The position numbers and the translations under genes are program-made. 64,000 bases of DNA, taken from Micropterus salmoides (lineage: Eukaryota > Chordata > Actinopteri > Centrarchiformes > Centrarchidae). The DNA is taken from positions 8,929,728 through 8,993,727 of the forward strand of contig NW_024040928.1 in the NCBI RefSeq assembly GCF_014851395.1, read 5' to 3'. The notes beneath the pieces were generated by a model, which did not search any database, was not told the DNA's origin, and saw nothing but the letters and a program-made list of their open reading frames with translations. Of the stretch, positions 10,885 to 23,400 are shown piece after piece; the first letter of the stretch is position 1; each line of letters begins with the position of its first letter.

Positions 10885-11457
10885 ATGGAGCACATCTATG
10901 ACACAATAGATGAGGGAACTGTGCTTGAGGAGCGCAGGGATGGAGCTGACAGCCCCGATCGAGAGCCTAATTATGAAAAATCAGGTGAGGCGAAGGAGCA
11001 GCTGTACAGCCAGGTGCAGGTCCACGCCTCTGCGGAGGCAGCGCGCGGTTTGTCAGACTACATGGACACGAGAGACGGGGACAAACAAAGTTGCTCATCC
11101 TCGTCATCCAGTGATGAGGAGGAGGTTAAAGCAGATGCAGTGACAGAGGAAAAAGCAGAGGTGAAGGTGGAGGAGGTGAACGGCAAAGCGCACGACGGAT
11201 CCAGGCGCTCATCGGCCTCCTCAGTATCCTCCGCTTCCCACGGAGATCTGTGCGACGAGCCGCCGATCCAGCCGAGGACCCTGGAAGAGGATAACGCGGA
11301 GGATGGGATGCTGATGGCGTACACGCACCACAACATTGACAACAACCCGGGAGAGTCTGTCGACTACAGCCTGAAAACTCTCGAGAATGTCACTCTGGAT
11401 GAGAGCAGTGCTGCACCACCTGATCCAAGCCAGCCTGACATCTCTCTGTTCGTCAAG
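10885..11457 (+). CDS. clic5: clic5 first exon of the long isoform (191 residues)
   Basis: This exon opens at ATG 10885 and ends at the donor after LFVK (AAG then GTAAGA). Its 191 residues are mostly disordered and acidic: IYDTI at residues 4-8, a serine run followed by DEEE at 69-80 (casein-kinase-2-like), an E/K/V-rich segment at 81-100 and a second serine cluster at 107-118. The IYDTI start resembles the STIYDTI start of the mammalian long CLIC5 isoform as I remember it; the rest has diverged. The last residues (PDISLFVK) parallel the short exon's (PDIELFVK), as expected of mutually exclusive first exons. The frame remains open past the donor to 11565, but that tail is intron. Confidence 0.9.
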
Positions 11458-14400
11458 GTAAGAAATAGGCCTTTATACAGGGCAGCAGAAGACCAAGCAG
11501 TCTTTGCAGGCTTGACCCAGATCAAGCATCCGTTTGCTCCTGCCTCACAGCATGAGGCATTATAGATGTTTTTTCACTGTCAGTAGGGATGGACTCCTCA
11601 CTGTATCTGATTTGTTGCTATGAAAAGTTACACTATTAAGATATTTTACTTTTTGGGTTCCTTATGGCCCTGCGATGGACTGACGACCCGTCCAGGGTGT
11701 ACCCGGCCTTTCGCCCGATGCCAGCTGGGATTGGCTCCAGCCCCCCGTGACCCTGTACACAGGATAAGTGGTTGACGATTGATTGATGGATGGATGGGTT
11801 CCTTATGTAGGGCATATTAAGCTTACATACAAAATCTAACTGTTACAGAAAAATAAAAACATAGATCAGAAACATAATGATGTTATAGGAAGAAATAATA
11901 ATCAAGCAGTATAAGGGCCTGAACAATATGTGAAACAACTGACGATCTTATCATCTTACTAAGTAGCCTATACATATGGTTTACTGTTGAAGTCTAACTA
12001 ACTGTGAAGGTTATTTAAGTTGACAGAATTGAACTTTTTGAAGTCAGTGATTAGAAGCACATGTATTAGTTCTAGTATTAAAACAGAAAATATTTTCAGA
12101 AATATCTATGACGAAATATTGATTTCACTAAGGAATTTTATAGAGCAGTGATCTCTGTATCGCACAATTTGTCAGTGACTTTATTTTGGTGGCAGTCTGA
12201 TGTAATAATTAACTTGTTTACTGTACAGCCATAGAAACCAGGGGTGAACTCCATGCCTGAGCAAATCCAACTGTGTGTTTTGCTGTTCTGTGAGGTGTAC
12301 TATCAGTACATGCAGGGGTCACTTTGCTGATTGGGTAACGGAGAATCAGAGTCAGCAGGCTGGACTGAAGGAGCTCTGTTTGAGCTCACCTATGTCCTTG
12401 TAATGGGGAATGACAGTAGTAGTTTGTGCTAAATCTTCAAATTGTCATGTTGTATTGTATGTGCAATTGCCATGGTCCGATAGAAATGGGTGTATGCAAT
12501 CAACACAGATGAGTTTCAAACAAACAGTAATTGCTACAGTCTGACTTGGATGATGATGTCTTGAAATGATCCAGACTTCTTTGTTGTGACAGGGACTAGG
12601 ACTAACTCCAGTGTATCAGCCTTTAGCTTTGCCAAATGCAACAATGATTTGTTTATAAGATCTGGGATTTCGACACCAGAGCACTGGAAGCCTCAGCATA
12701 TTACTAAAAGCACAGAAGAACACATTTTGCACATATAGTTGCGCTATCTTGACGTTCATATATAACAGTTATGATAAACATGGACCATAGTTCACCATGG
12801 AAGTGACAACATACTTGTCCCCTTCTCCGCATTACGCCACACCCTCTATCCTATCCAACCCATGGGTGGATCGCCCAACAGTTTAATCTTTAACAATCAC
12901 CATAAACCAAACTGAGTTACATCATAAAAGTAGAGAGGAGAGTTCGGAGATCATCTGTCCATGCTGAAAGCCTACGTGGCTCCACCCCCGCTGTGTCATA
13001 AAGTACAATAAACTATCACTAAAGAGCAATTTCACATATATCTAATATAATCTCTTTAAGATAACACCAACTGTGCAAAATGCTTAAATTGTCACAAAGT
13101 TTAGATGGCCATGTAATCATATTCATATCGTTTGTCACTGACAGATCTCATGACTCAAAATTAAGACAATGCTTATGACTGTTGGGTTGTCACATTTGGA
13201 AAGTGTGTGTCGACACAAGTGGAGAGGTCAAAACTCCCCGCCACCTCGGCTCCAGAAGGATAGAAAATGTCTGTTACTGTTTGATGTTTGTGTGAATGAT
13301 TAGCCCAACAAGTCAGTGATTTTAGCTTTCTTTTGTCTCAGGACACCAAGTCAGTTCCTTCTAAACCCTTAATAATTCCAGTGATTATCAAGGATGTAGA
13401 AATATTTAAAGGAATAGTTAGACATTTTGGGAAATATACTTATTTGCTGTTTTGCTGAGAGTCATATCTGTCCTGTGAATATACAACTACAGCCAGTTAG
13501 CGTAGCTTAGCATAAAGACAGGAAACAGTGGTTACAGCTAGGCTCCTTGCACTGTACAAATGTAACAATCTACCAAGCAGCACCTCAAAGCTAGTTAATT
13601 AACATACACTCACCTAAAGGATTATTAGGAACACCTGTTCAATTTCTCATTAATGCAATTATCTAATCAACCAATCACATGGCAGTTGCTTCAATGCATT
13701 TAGGGGTGTGGTCCTGGTCAAGACAATCTCCTGAACTCCAAACTGAATGTCGGAATGGGAAAGAAAGGTGATTTAAGCAATTTTGAGCGTGGAATGGTTG
13801 TTGGTGCCAGACGGGCCGGTCTGAGTATTTCACAATCTGCTCAGTTACTGGGATTTTCACGCACAACCATTTCTAGGGTTTACAAAGAATGGTGTGAAAA
13901 GGGAAAAAAATCCATTATGCGGCGGTTGAGGCGGATGGGCTACAACAGCAGAAGACCCCACCTGGTACCACTCATCTCCACTACAAATAAGAAAAAGAGG
14001 CTACAATTTGCAAGAGCTCACCAAAATTGGACAGTTGAAGACTGGAAAAATGTTGCCTGGTCTGATGAGTCTCGATTTCTGTAAAGACATCGAGATGGTA
14101 GAGTAAGGATTTGGCGTAAACAGAATGAGAACATGGATCCATCATGCCTTGTTACCACTGTGCAGGCTGGTGGTGGTGGTGTAATGGTGTGGGGGATGTT
14201 TTCTTGGCACACTTTAGGCCCCTTAGTGCCAACTGGGCATCGTTTAAATTCCACGGCCTACCTGAGCATTGTTTCTGACCATGTCCATCCCTTTATGGCC
14301 ACCATGTACCCATCCTCTGATGGCTACTTCCAGCAGGATAACGCACCATGTCACAAAGCTCGAATCATTTCAAATTGGTCTCTTGAACATGACAATGAGT

Positions 14401-17400
14401 TCACTGTACTAAAATGGCCCCCACAGTCACCAGATCTCAACCCAATAGAGCATCTTTGGGATGTGGTGGAACGGGAGCTTCGTGCCCTGGATGTGCATCC
14501 CACAAATCTCCATCAACTGCAAGATGCTATCCATCAATATGGGCCAACATTTCTAAAGAATGCTTTCAGCACCTTGTTGAATCAATGCCACGTAGAATTA
14601 AGGCAGTTCTGAAGGCGAAAGGGGGTCAAACACAGTATTAGTATGGTGTTCCTAATAATCCTTTAGGTGAGTGTATATTGTCTATGTAATCCGCACAAAA
14701 AAAAAAGTGTAAAAACAAATATTTGTGGGGAGATGTACAAGCTAAGCTGATTTATATTTGCTGTACTGATGAGTAGTATTGATCTTCTCATTAAACTCTT
14801 GGCAAGAATAGCAAAGATGTTGAAGCATTCCTTTAATGTTTACACAATATAATTCAAGAGGAAAAATACAGACACTGTCCAAATTACCCACAATACATAC
14901 ATTTTATGCCCACATACATGCAGACACATTTGTAAATACATAACACCATAATAGATCATGGTTAGAAGAATCAAAACTTTGTAGATAAAATAAGCACAGG
15001 TGCACCTTTAACCAAATTTGATGATTTAATCAGTCATTTTTGCTACATCTTGCTTTCTCGAATAATCTAAGTTTTGGAAATATGGGGCAAAAAACTTTAA
15101 ATTCTACCGGGGGCTATGTGCCAGTGTAATGGAGACCAGAGGTTCCATTACCTGAAATAGTCAACTGAGTATTAAGGTGGGGATTATTGATAAAGCAGGA
15201 GCCATACATTGTTATTTTGATTATTTAATTTGTGAAACATTTGATAGCCGTCTTTGTTGCGAGTAGTTCCACGGGGGGGGGGGGGGGGGGGGGGTCTGGC
15301 CATCCTGCTTGTGTGGAAAGAAACCTCAATCAGTGATAGTCAAGGTTCACAACATAGTATTGAGTGCTTTTACTCCATTTCAGTTAATTAGTTTAAACAA
15401 GATAAAACAAACAATGTAAGTACTCACCTCTTCCTGGTTGTCTCTTCAGCAGGGGGCAGAGGCAAAGGAGTGTTGTAGGCCCAAGTACCTGCTTAAGAGC
15501 TGCAGGAGCAAACCATGAAGCTGAGAGGGGGGGAGTAAAGCCATCAACAATGCTGATTTATGTGATTATTTTGAGTATGCTTTATTGATTTACTAATAGA
15601 AATTTGTATTTATGTAAATATTCATTTTTCATTTTTCACTTTGGGCTCTATTTTTCTGTGGTGTTGGGTTTTTGGGTAAATATTTATTATTCTAAATGAT
15701 GGTGGTCCCACCTGAGTAGTTTTACCCACTTAAATACCTGCAGGAGGGAGTGTATAAAAGGCAGCGAGTTACTTTCAGTGTAAGTTTTGTTGCTTGTTGG
15801 TGTTGCTGTCTCCTCTTGTCTGTATGGAAGACTATAAATGCCACGTTTGTGCTTGTGTTTTACTTCCGTCTCATGTCTCTCTCTGAAAAACGTAAAGCCA
15901 CCGCCAGGCCATCGGACAGCCAGACTATTTCTTTACCTTTGGACAGAGCAAGGCTAGCTATTCCCCCCACTCCCCCCTCCAGTTTTTATGCTAAGCTAAG
16001 CTAACCGGCGGCTGGCTGTAGCAGTATAGTGTCCGGACAGCCATGACACTGGTATCAATCTCGTTGTTTTTGACTACCGAATGAGATCTAAACCTGAAAA
16101 GACCTCAGTTCTTTATCATGCACTATTTTGTGCATGTTGGTGCTGTGAAACCTATTGAGACTGTGATTTTGATTAAGGCCTACACAATTAAACTCACCAA
16201 AACCTAAAATAACACATTTAAAAACTACTCACCATTTTCCCTGAAACACTGATAATGAACGCCTTCTTCCATGGTGGCCCAGTAATGGTTTGTGCTGCAT
16301 GGTGGTATGTTAGCCAGGAGAGGGGGCTGCTCTATAAATAGAAACTGTTAAAAAATTCTCTGTCTTTCTGCTTTCATCTTACTTTCAAATTGATTGATGA
16401 TGAGAGATTGTATTCTTAATTATAGCTCTCAGAACTCTGCCTGTTCGAATGAAGCAAATAGTCAGTGTGACTCAATTCTTTCAGTGTGTGCTTATACAGA
16501 TTTCTTTGCAGTCAGACCTGCTTTTATTTTAGTTGCCCTACATAGGCCCTTTTTCTCTAAATTTATGCCAGTTCCTGCCTTAAAACCAAAGCCAAGCTTG
16601 AATAATTCACAGAGGAATCTTCTTTAGGTCGCCTACTGGTGATCAAATATAACCTGTCGTGTCCTGCCTGAGTCAAAAATGTGGGCATGCAATTCATTAA
16701 ATATGAACGCTCACTGCTGCTGCTCTGATGGAAAGTGACACAAATATATTAGAAAATAATGAAGAAAAAAATAGAGAGTGCTGCACTGGGTCTAAAACAA
16801 TGGTTATGTTAATACTGAAGTAAAAGATCAGGTGCTCTTCAAGGATAGGTCAAATAAAAGAACAATGACTGCCAGTATACTATTATTGGAAGACCACTGT
16901 ATTGGCAGGCAGTTTAATATATATATTTAAATATACTTGAGTAATCCCAAATATATTTGATATTTGAGAAATGTTATTTTTGATTGTTCGTGATGTGTCT
17001 GGAAAAGTTTCATCAACCTGATCCGACCCCAAAAAGCAAAGAGACCCTAGAAAAGTCAGAAAGTGAGGTGACCAGTTTAGGACAGACAAGACATAGATAA
17101 GAGAGGGGGTGATGGTAGTGATGTATGTTAAGAGGGGAGTTTGGTTGCAGTAGTGGGAAGCGAGTGATGAGGCTCCACCCCCTGGTATAGACTGACACCT
17201 GTTTTCCACTTTGTGTCAGTCAGAGCTAGCTCTGCTCTCCATCTGTGTCCAAATCAGAGCGCAGGGCTCTCTCTACATGCCACCTGGAATCATTCTCAGC
17301 CTCACCTGCAAGACATAAAACAAGGGAGAAGACAGCCTCTACAGGACCAAAAGGGCAGTGGAGATCTTGAATCGGGGACGAGAAACCAAAACAGCTTCTT

Positions 17401-20400
17401 AAAGTGTGAGGGATTACTGCCAGCGGATAGAGGATAATCTCAGAGAAGATATCTGGGTTTTTTCATCTTTTTCTGAAGGATGTAGACCTCCAAGGATAAG
17501 CAAAGGACTGTAGTTAAAAAAACAACTAAAGAATCAAGGTGACAGCCAGAACCAGGCATCATGTCCACTAACGGTCAAGACAGAGACCCTGATATCGAAC
17601 TTTTTGTCAAGGTAAGACAGAGACAGAGCTATGGTTACAGTATTTTCTAAAGTTACGTTTTAATGAAAGATAGAGACAGTATGTCAGCTGGACTTCCAGT
17701 GTAGCGCCACTGTGTGTCCTGGAAAGCTCATGTAACGCAATAGCAGAGGTAGAGTTACAGCAGCACCGGCACACTCTTCTCTATGTTGACCCAGGATTGT
17801 AGTGACAGTGATACTGAAGCTGCCTGTTGGTTGTGGGAAGCTCGCACCAGGGCACTGCTGCGATACAATTACTCCATCTGACACATTGAGAGGCAGCCAG
17901 ACTTTTTCAAAGGACATTATGTAATTGATTAGATGCTCCAGATTATTACCTAACATGGAGCAACAATGATGAAAGTACCAGCCTGGAAGTGCTACCTTCA
18001 GTAGATGCAGCAGTGTTGTTTTGTTCTCCATGCACTTGAGGCCCTGTGGGAAATGTTGGAGGCAGATGAATCTACCTGAGGCAGGTTAGGTGGAAGCAGG
18101 TGGAAAAGCTGTTAATTGGCTGGTGTGAAGGCTGCTTTTAGCCAATTCACCTCCAAGGAAACCAGTCAGCTAGGTAACTGAAAGTTCACTGTCACGCGGT
18201 CGGCCTGCATCAGCCTGTAAGCCTCGCCGTTCCTCCGTCGTTTCAGTACTTTGAACTCTTATTTCTAGAAAGCAAAAATACAGTGGCGAGATCATTTGTG
18301 TGTCATCTTACATTTTGTTACTTGTTCAATAAATGTTGTTCTTAATGAAACCAAATTCCCTTTTGGCTCTAAGAGGTGTGTTAAGTGCAGAGCCAGTCTG
18401 ATGCACAAACCTTGTAGTGGTGGTTTCCATAGAAGCTGCAGCCTTGATAGTAGTTTTTCCTCATGCTGTCGGTTGAGATGTGACCTAGATGGACAGAGAA
18501 CTATCCTACATGGCTGCACCTCAATCTAATACATATTTCATTATATTGCACCATGATATTTTTGGGTTATTGTGGACTGCCCGGTTGAATCTTAGCTCTT
18601 TTTGTTTAAACTCCACTCAAGAGAGAGGATCTGTGCATTGTAGAAAAGCATGTAGCAGCAAGACCACGGGCTATACCAGTATCCCAGTGATGAATCTCAG
18701 GATTGAGACATAAACCCGGGCACTGAGGCTCCAGTGAATGAAAATGTAATTGGGATCCAGCGTTTTTAGGGCTTGACCAATAGTTGAGAATAAAAGTCAG
18801 GATATCTCTGCTGCAACCAGTTTGAGGATACTTATTTTAGTCTCTTTCTCTTTTGAGTCCCCCAACATTATGGAAGTATAATATTAATTATACTTTTACT
18901 GAAAACCTTTAGTCTGTCAGTTTTTTTGTGACAAATCAGAAGTTCATGAATTATAATACTCTGATTGGCTGCAGTGGCATGCTGCGATGAAGCTTGGGTG
19001 TTTCTGAAAACATGCTACATATTGTGCGGTTTGTACAATTAATTTAGTTTTATAACGTGCTTTGAAAAAGAAAACTGCACACTGGTATTAAAACAACAAC
19101 AAAAAAGTTATTCACATTATTAATCTGAGCCTGGATATCTGACCTTTCTATTGGAACAAAGTGCATTTGTACAGGCGACTTGAAAGTGTTAACGGCCAAG
19201 TCTTTCAGTATTAATTAATGACACACAAACTTAAAAACAACAACAACAAACATAAAACATGAGGAAATGTTCTGGTTACTCTGCTTTGGTAATGATACAG
19301 TAGATTGTCATATATTCTCATTACAATTTGTGGAAAGACAAACCACGGACACTGAAGCCCAGTTCTAGACCAGTATACATGTATGTGACGGATCATATGA
19401 AGTAACATTGCCTCCAGTGGAGCCCACTCATCATCGGATCACTCAGCGGCTCCATGCGCTCACGTTCCTTGTGGCCACAGGCCCACTTGTGTGCGACAGC
19501 TTTTGTCTTCCATGTTCTAGAGGTTGATTGGCTATTATCAGCGGCTGTGTATTGTGTTACAGCTGTGCCGCTGAGCCTAGCCATAACAATGTGCAGACAG
19601 AAGCATCACATGCGCTCAGGCAGCATGACAGCACTGAGCATCAATGGCTGGCATACATACAGTTGGCTCAGCTACTTTTAGACAGACAGCTTGGTTTTCT
19701 GGTCTTTGCTAGGAGCAGTGTGCTGCTGGGCACGTGCACTGAATGGCAATACGTACCTCCATGTAGTATATTTTATTTGTGAATTGACTGCTGGTGCCGC
19801 ATCCAAGTAAATCATTTATTTATATTTGTGATATTAGCCAACTCAAGTGCACATACTTCAATGAATCTGCTGGTTTGTTAGATAGTTTAATTTCAAAATC
19901 CTTCATGTGATAAATGAAGATAACTATCTCCGCTGTCAAATCTCTGCTCGTTCTGCTGACCTTGTGGTCATTGCACTTATTTTGCTGTGTGTTGTGGACC
20001 CCTGTGTGACTGCAGGCTTACAGCTCTGACCCTGCACTCTGTGCCCTGTTGGCCAGTGAACCTGGCGATCGAATCACTATGTATAATTCAGCTGGCCCAG
20101 TGGATCAGATGTCACTGTTGCTGCTCTGCTGTGTGGCCATACATGCCGACACATGATCTCACCGCATGTACACAAGTATATGATGCAGATGAAGTGATTG
20201 TATGAGCAGTGTCGCTGTAGGGAGAAAGACGTGCAGCTCCTATTTGGTTATTTTCATGTTTTATCCTCAATTGACCAATAATGTGGTCCTGTGTAGGATA
20301 AAAAAAATTCTGGAGCCAATGGTGAACTTTGGATAAATGCAAAAAATTAACTATTTGTTTTGTCTTTTTCATATTGGGTACATGATGGCAAGAGTATGCT

Positions 20401-23400
20401 GGCAAATACCCAGAGTGCACTTTTGGTTTGACTATGTCCTTATCATGAATTTATATCAGGGATTTAAGGGTGACGTATTTATGTGACTTTGCCAAATATT
20501 TACATTTACAGCCCATGACGCTTCTCTGAACAATCTATCTTACTAGTCAAATGAAAGTCAAAGATAACAGCCAGCTAAATCCAACATGCATTTAAGTGTT
20601 AGTAGCAAGGTTGCCAGGTTCTCAGAGACACCAAGTTGTGGCTGAGGATTTTCTCAACAGCAGAAAGCTTGTGTAACAAGTAAGGGGGGTGTTCTACAGA
20701 GATGAATACACTCTCGCAAGATCAGAATGCAAAGATAAATAGCTTTTAAAACAAAAGCCTTAACATCTGCCAGATTATTTACGTGTGAGAAAACATTGAC
20801 GTCTGCCTGCAGTCTTGCATCTCTGCATCAACTTAACTCGATGGTTTTTTTTTCACAACCACACCTGTATGTGTATGTTTGCCTGTGTACCATAACATTT
20901 ATTATTTATTTATTATTTAATCGCTCTGACTTGTTTTCCATCATCTTGTTTGTATGCAGGCAGGCAACGACGGAGAAAGCATCGGCAACTGTCCCTTCTC
21001 TCAGCGTCTCTTCATGATCCTCTGGCTTAAAGGTGTTGTGTTCAACGTCACCACAGTCGACCTCAAAAGGTTGGGATACGGGAATGCAAGCTTCCATCAC
21101 AAAAAAAACCCCTCAGGCACTTGCCCGGGTTCCTCATGACATATTGCTTTCTCTGTGTCCTCTATAGAAAGCCAGCAGATCTGCACAACCTGGCTCCGGG
21201 GACACACCCTCCTTTCCTGACCTTCAATGGAGAAGTCAAGACCGATATCAACAAGATCGAGGAGTTTCTGGAGGAAACTCTTTGTCCTCCGAAGTAATTC
21301 AACTGGAAGGTTTTACAACACGTAGTTTACAGTGTCAGATTATATCACTGACTACGCGCATGCTGCTTTCGGTTAGATTTATTTAACTTACGCAACGTTG
21401 TTGAAAGGACAGGAAACATTTCAGTCCAATAAAAGTGAATATGTGCTGCATTTGAAGACTGATGTTAACTGATATAACTGGTTGTTGTTTATGGCTGTTG
21501 TAAATCTTTTGTGAATGAGTATATACAGTCTGTGTCTCAGGCCACTTTTGTACATTTAAAATTTGAAAACAAAAACCTTATGTGCTTCACTGACAACAGC
21601 CACAGCTTTTTTGTAACTTTAGAGAGACAGGTTTATTGTTTTTTTGTTATTATCTTTCCGCAAAATAAAATGAAAATAAATGAGAGCCAGTGTGTGAGCA
21701 GTTGCGGAGAAAAAGGGCAGATTAAGTAAATCTTTTTTTTATTGCCTGCAAAGTTTTTTGTATTATAAATGGACCTTAGTGTGAGAGAGCTTATGGGGCG
21801 GGTAGCCAACTCGGTGTGAGTGTAACATGTTTTCAGTCTGAGCTGAGCTCCAGTCCAGGTGTTAATGCTATCCAGATGTTTTGGTCTGATGGCGTCTCTG
21901 ACTGCGTCTTCTGCCTCTGCCCCCCTCACCCGTCTGCTCAGGTATCCCAAACTGGGCGCCAAGCAGAGAGAGTCGAACACAGCTGGAAATGACATCTTCG
22001 CCAAGTTCTCAGCCTACATCAAGAACACTAAACTAGAGGCCAATGCCGGTGGGCTGCTCATTTTGGACCATTTACACTCACAGGCACACACATACTCACA
22101 CAAAAGAACAAGATGAAAAAAATCACAGCTAAATATTATTTTCCTCCACTAGGTAGTAGCAGAGTCTAGTATTTAAGGATTGCTTATACTCATATATTCT
22201 GCTGTGCTGCCACCTAGTGAGGTTATCACTTCATAGGTCATGTCACCACTTTTTCCTTTTAATAGTATTCTGTGTGTTTTTGTGTGTGACTTGGGTGTAG
22301 GTCTAGAGAAAGGTTTGACCAAGGCCCTGAAGAAGCTGGATGACTACCTGAACAGCCCCTTGCCAGATGAGATCGATGCAGACAGCATGGAAGAGGAGAA
22401 GGGCTCCAACCGATGCTTCCTTGATGGAAACGAGCTCACTCTTGCAGACTGCAACCTGCTGCCTAAACTGCACATAGTCAAGGTAAAGAGGGAGTGTACC
22501 TGGGGAAAATATTCATTAATGTAAGTTGGTTTATATAAAAATACTGAGAAAAAATTGTTTTTGATTTATATTTTCTTGGATGTCAAAGTACAAATTATCG
22601 ATGTTTGGTTCAAACTGAAACATGACATCAGAATGACTTTGGTTGATCCCTCACACTTCCTCAAGCGCCACCTGCAGGGGTATAACCAGATAAATGCTAA
22701 ACTAAAGACATTCCCCTCAACCTCAGCCGTACTTTGTGCAAATTAGCACATGTTGGTAAGCAAAGGCACTAAACTAATATCGTGAACACATGGTTTTAGA
22801 CTCTTAGTCTTGTTTTTTCCCTCACATTTCCTCACTTGGGGCTTGTGATAGTAATTTACCTTTACGTTTATTAAGGCGAGACACCACACCAATGAGGATT
22901 TTGCTTCAATCTGTCAATTTTCAGATTTCTGTTTATTTTGCAACTATTATTACATACTTTCATAAAGTGTACAAAACAATCTTAAATAATAATAATAAAC
23001 ATTATTTTTTGTCTATTTTACACCAAGTCCATCAACTTCAGATTGCGTACATTTCATCAATGTTAGCACAAGTAAAGGTTTTACCGCCCCTTTTTAAAAC
23101 TCTCTACATTAAATCATTTAAAAGCTTGTTTTCTAGAGTACAATGTCAGCTAGTTCATAAACCATAAATCTAAAACATGTGTTCGTATGACATGTGTCAT
23201 TATTGCGTAAGCTTATAGACATTTACAGAGGTTTATTTAAATATCTTTTATTGTTCTCATTTTATGTGGCATTTTATCTGTAAAATTGTTGGGGGAAAAG
23301 GGTCCCTCACAATATTTTCCATAAATCCATGAAAAAACAACATTTTGATAAACTCTTCTGTAAATATCTGTCCATTTAGTATATTAACACAATAAACCCC

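Larger units (their letters stand above)
13405..14837. mobile_element. Palindromic TTAA-type MITE (family B), copy 1, split by a Tc1 element
   Basis: The left half (13406-13606) starts TTAAAGGAATAGTTAGAC and includes GCTTAGCATAAAGACAGGAAACA. The right half resumes after the Tc1 element (14676) with AATCCGCACAAAAAA and runs to CTTGGCAAGAATAGCAAAG and CATTCCTTTAA (TTAA at 14833-14836). These pieces match the order of a widespread fish foldback MITE, also present at 43826-44163 and as a fragment near 15970-16080. Ends read TTAAAGGAAT inward from both sides. It is non-coding. The TTAA flanks suggest piggyBac-type integration. Confidence 0.75.
14837..17560. other. clic5 intron 1, middle part, and short-isoform promoter region
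   Basis: Holds a 22-G run (15273-15294), a MITE B fragment (about 15960-16085), a TATA-containing stretch (15753-15759) and, from about 17200, the probable 5' UTR/promoter of the short clic5 isoform, with several CACCTG E-boxes (17194-17313). No TATA box is seen close to 17561. Confidence 0.35.
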
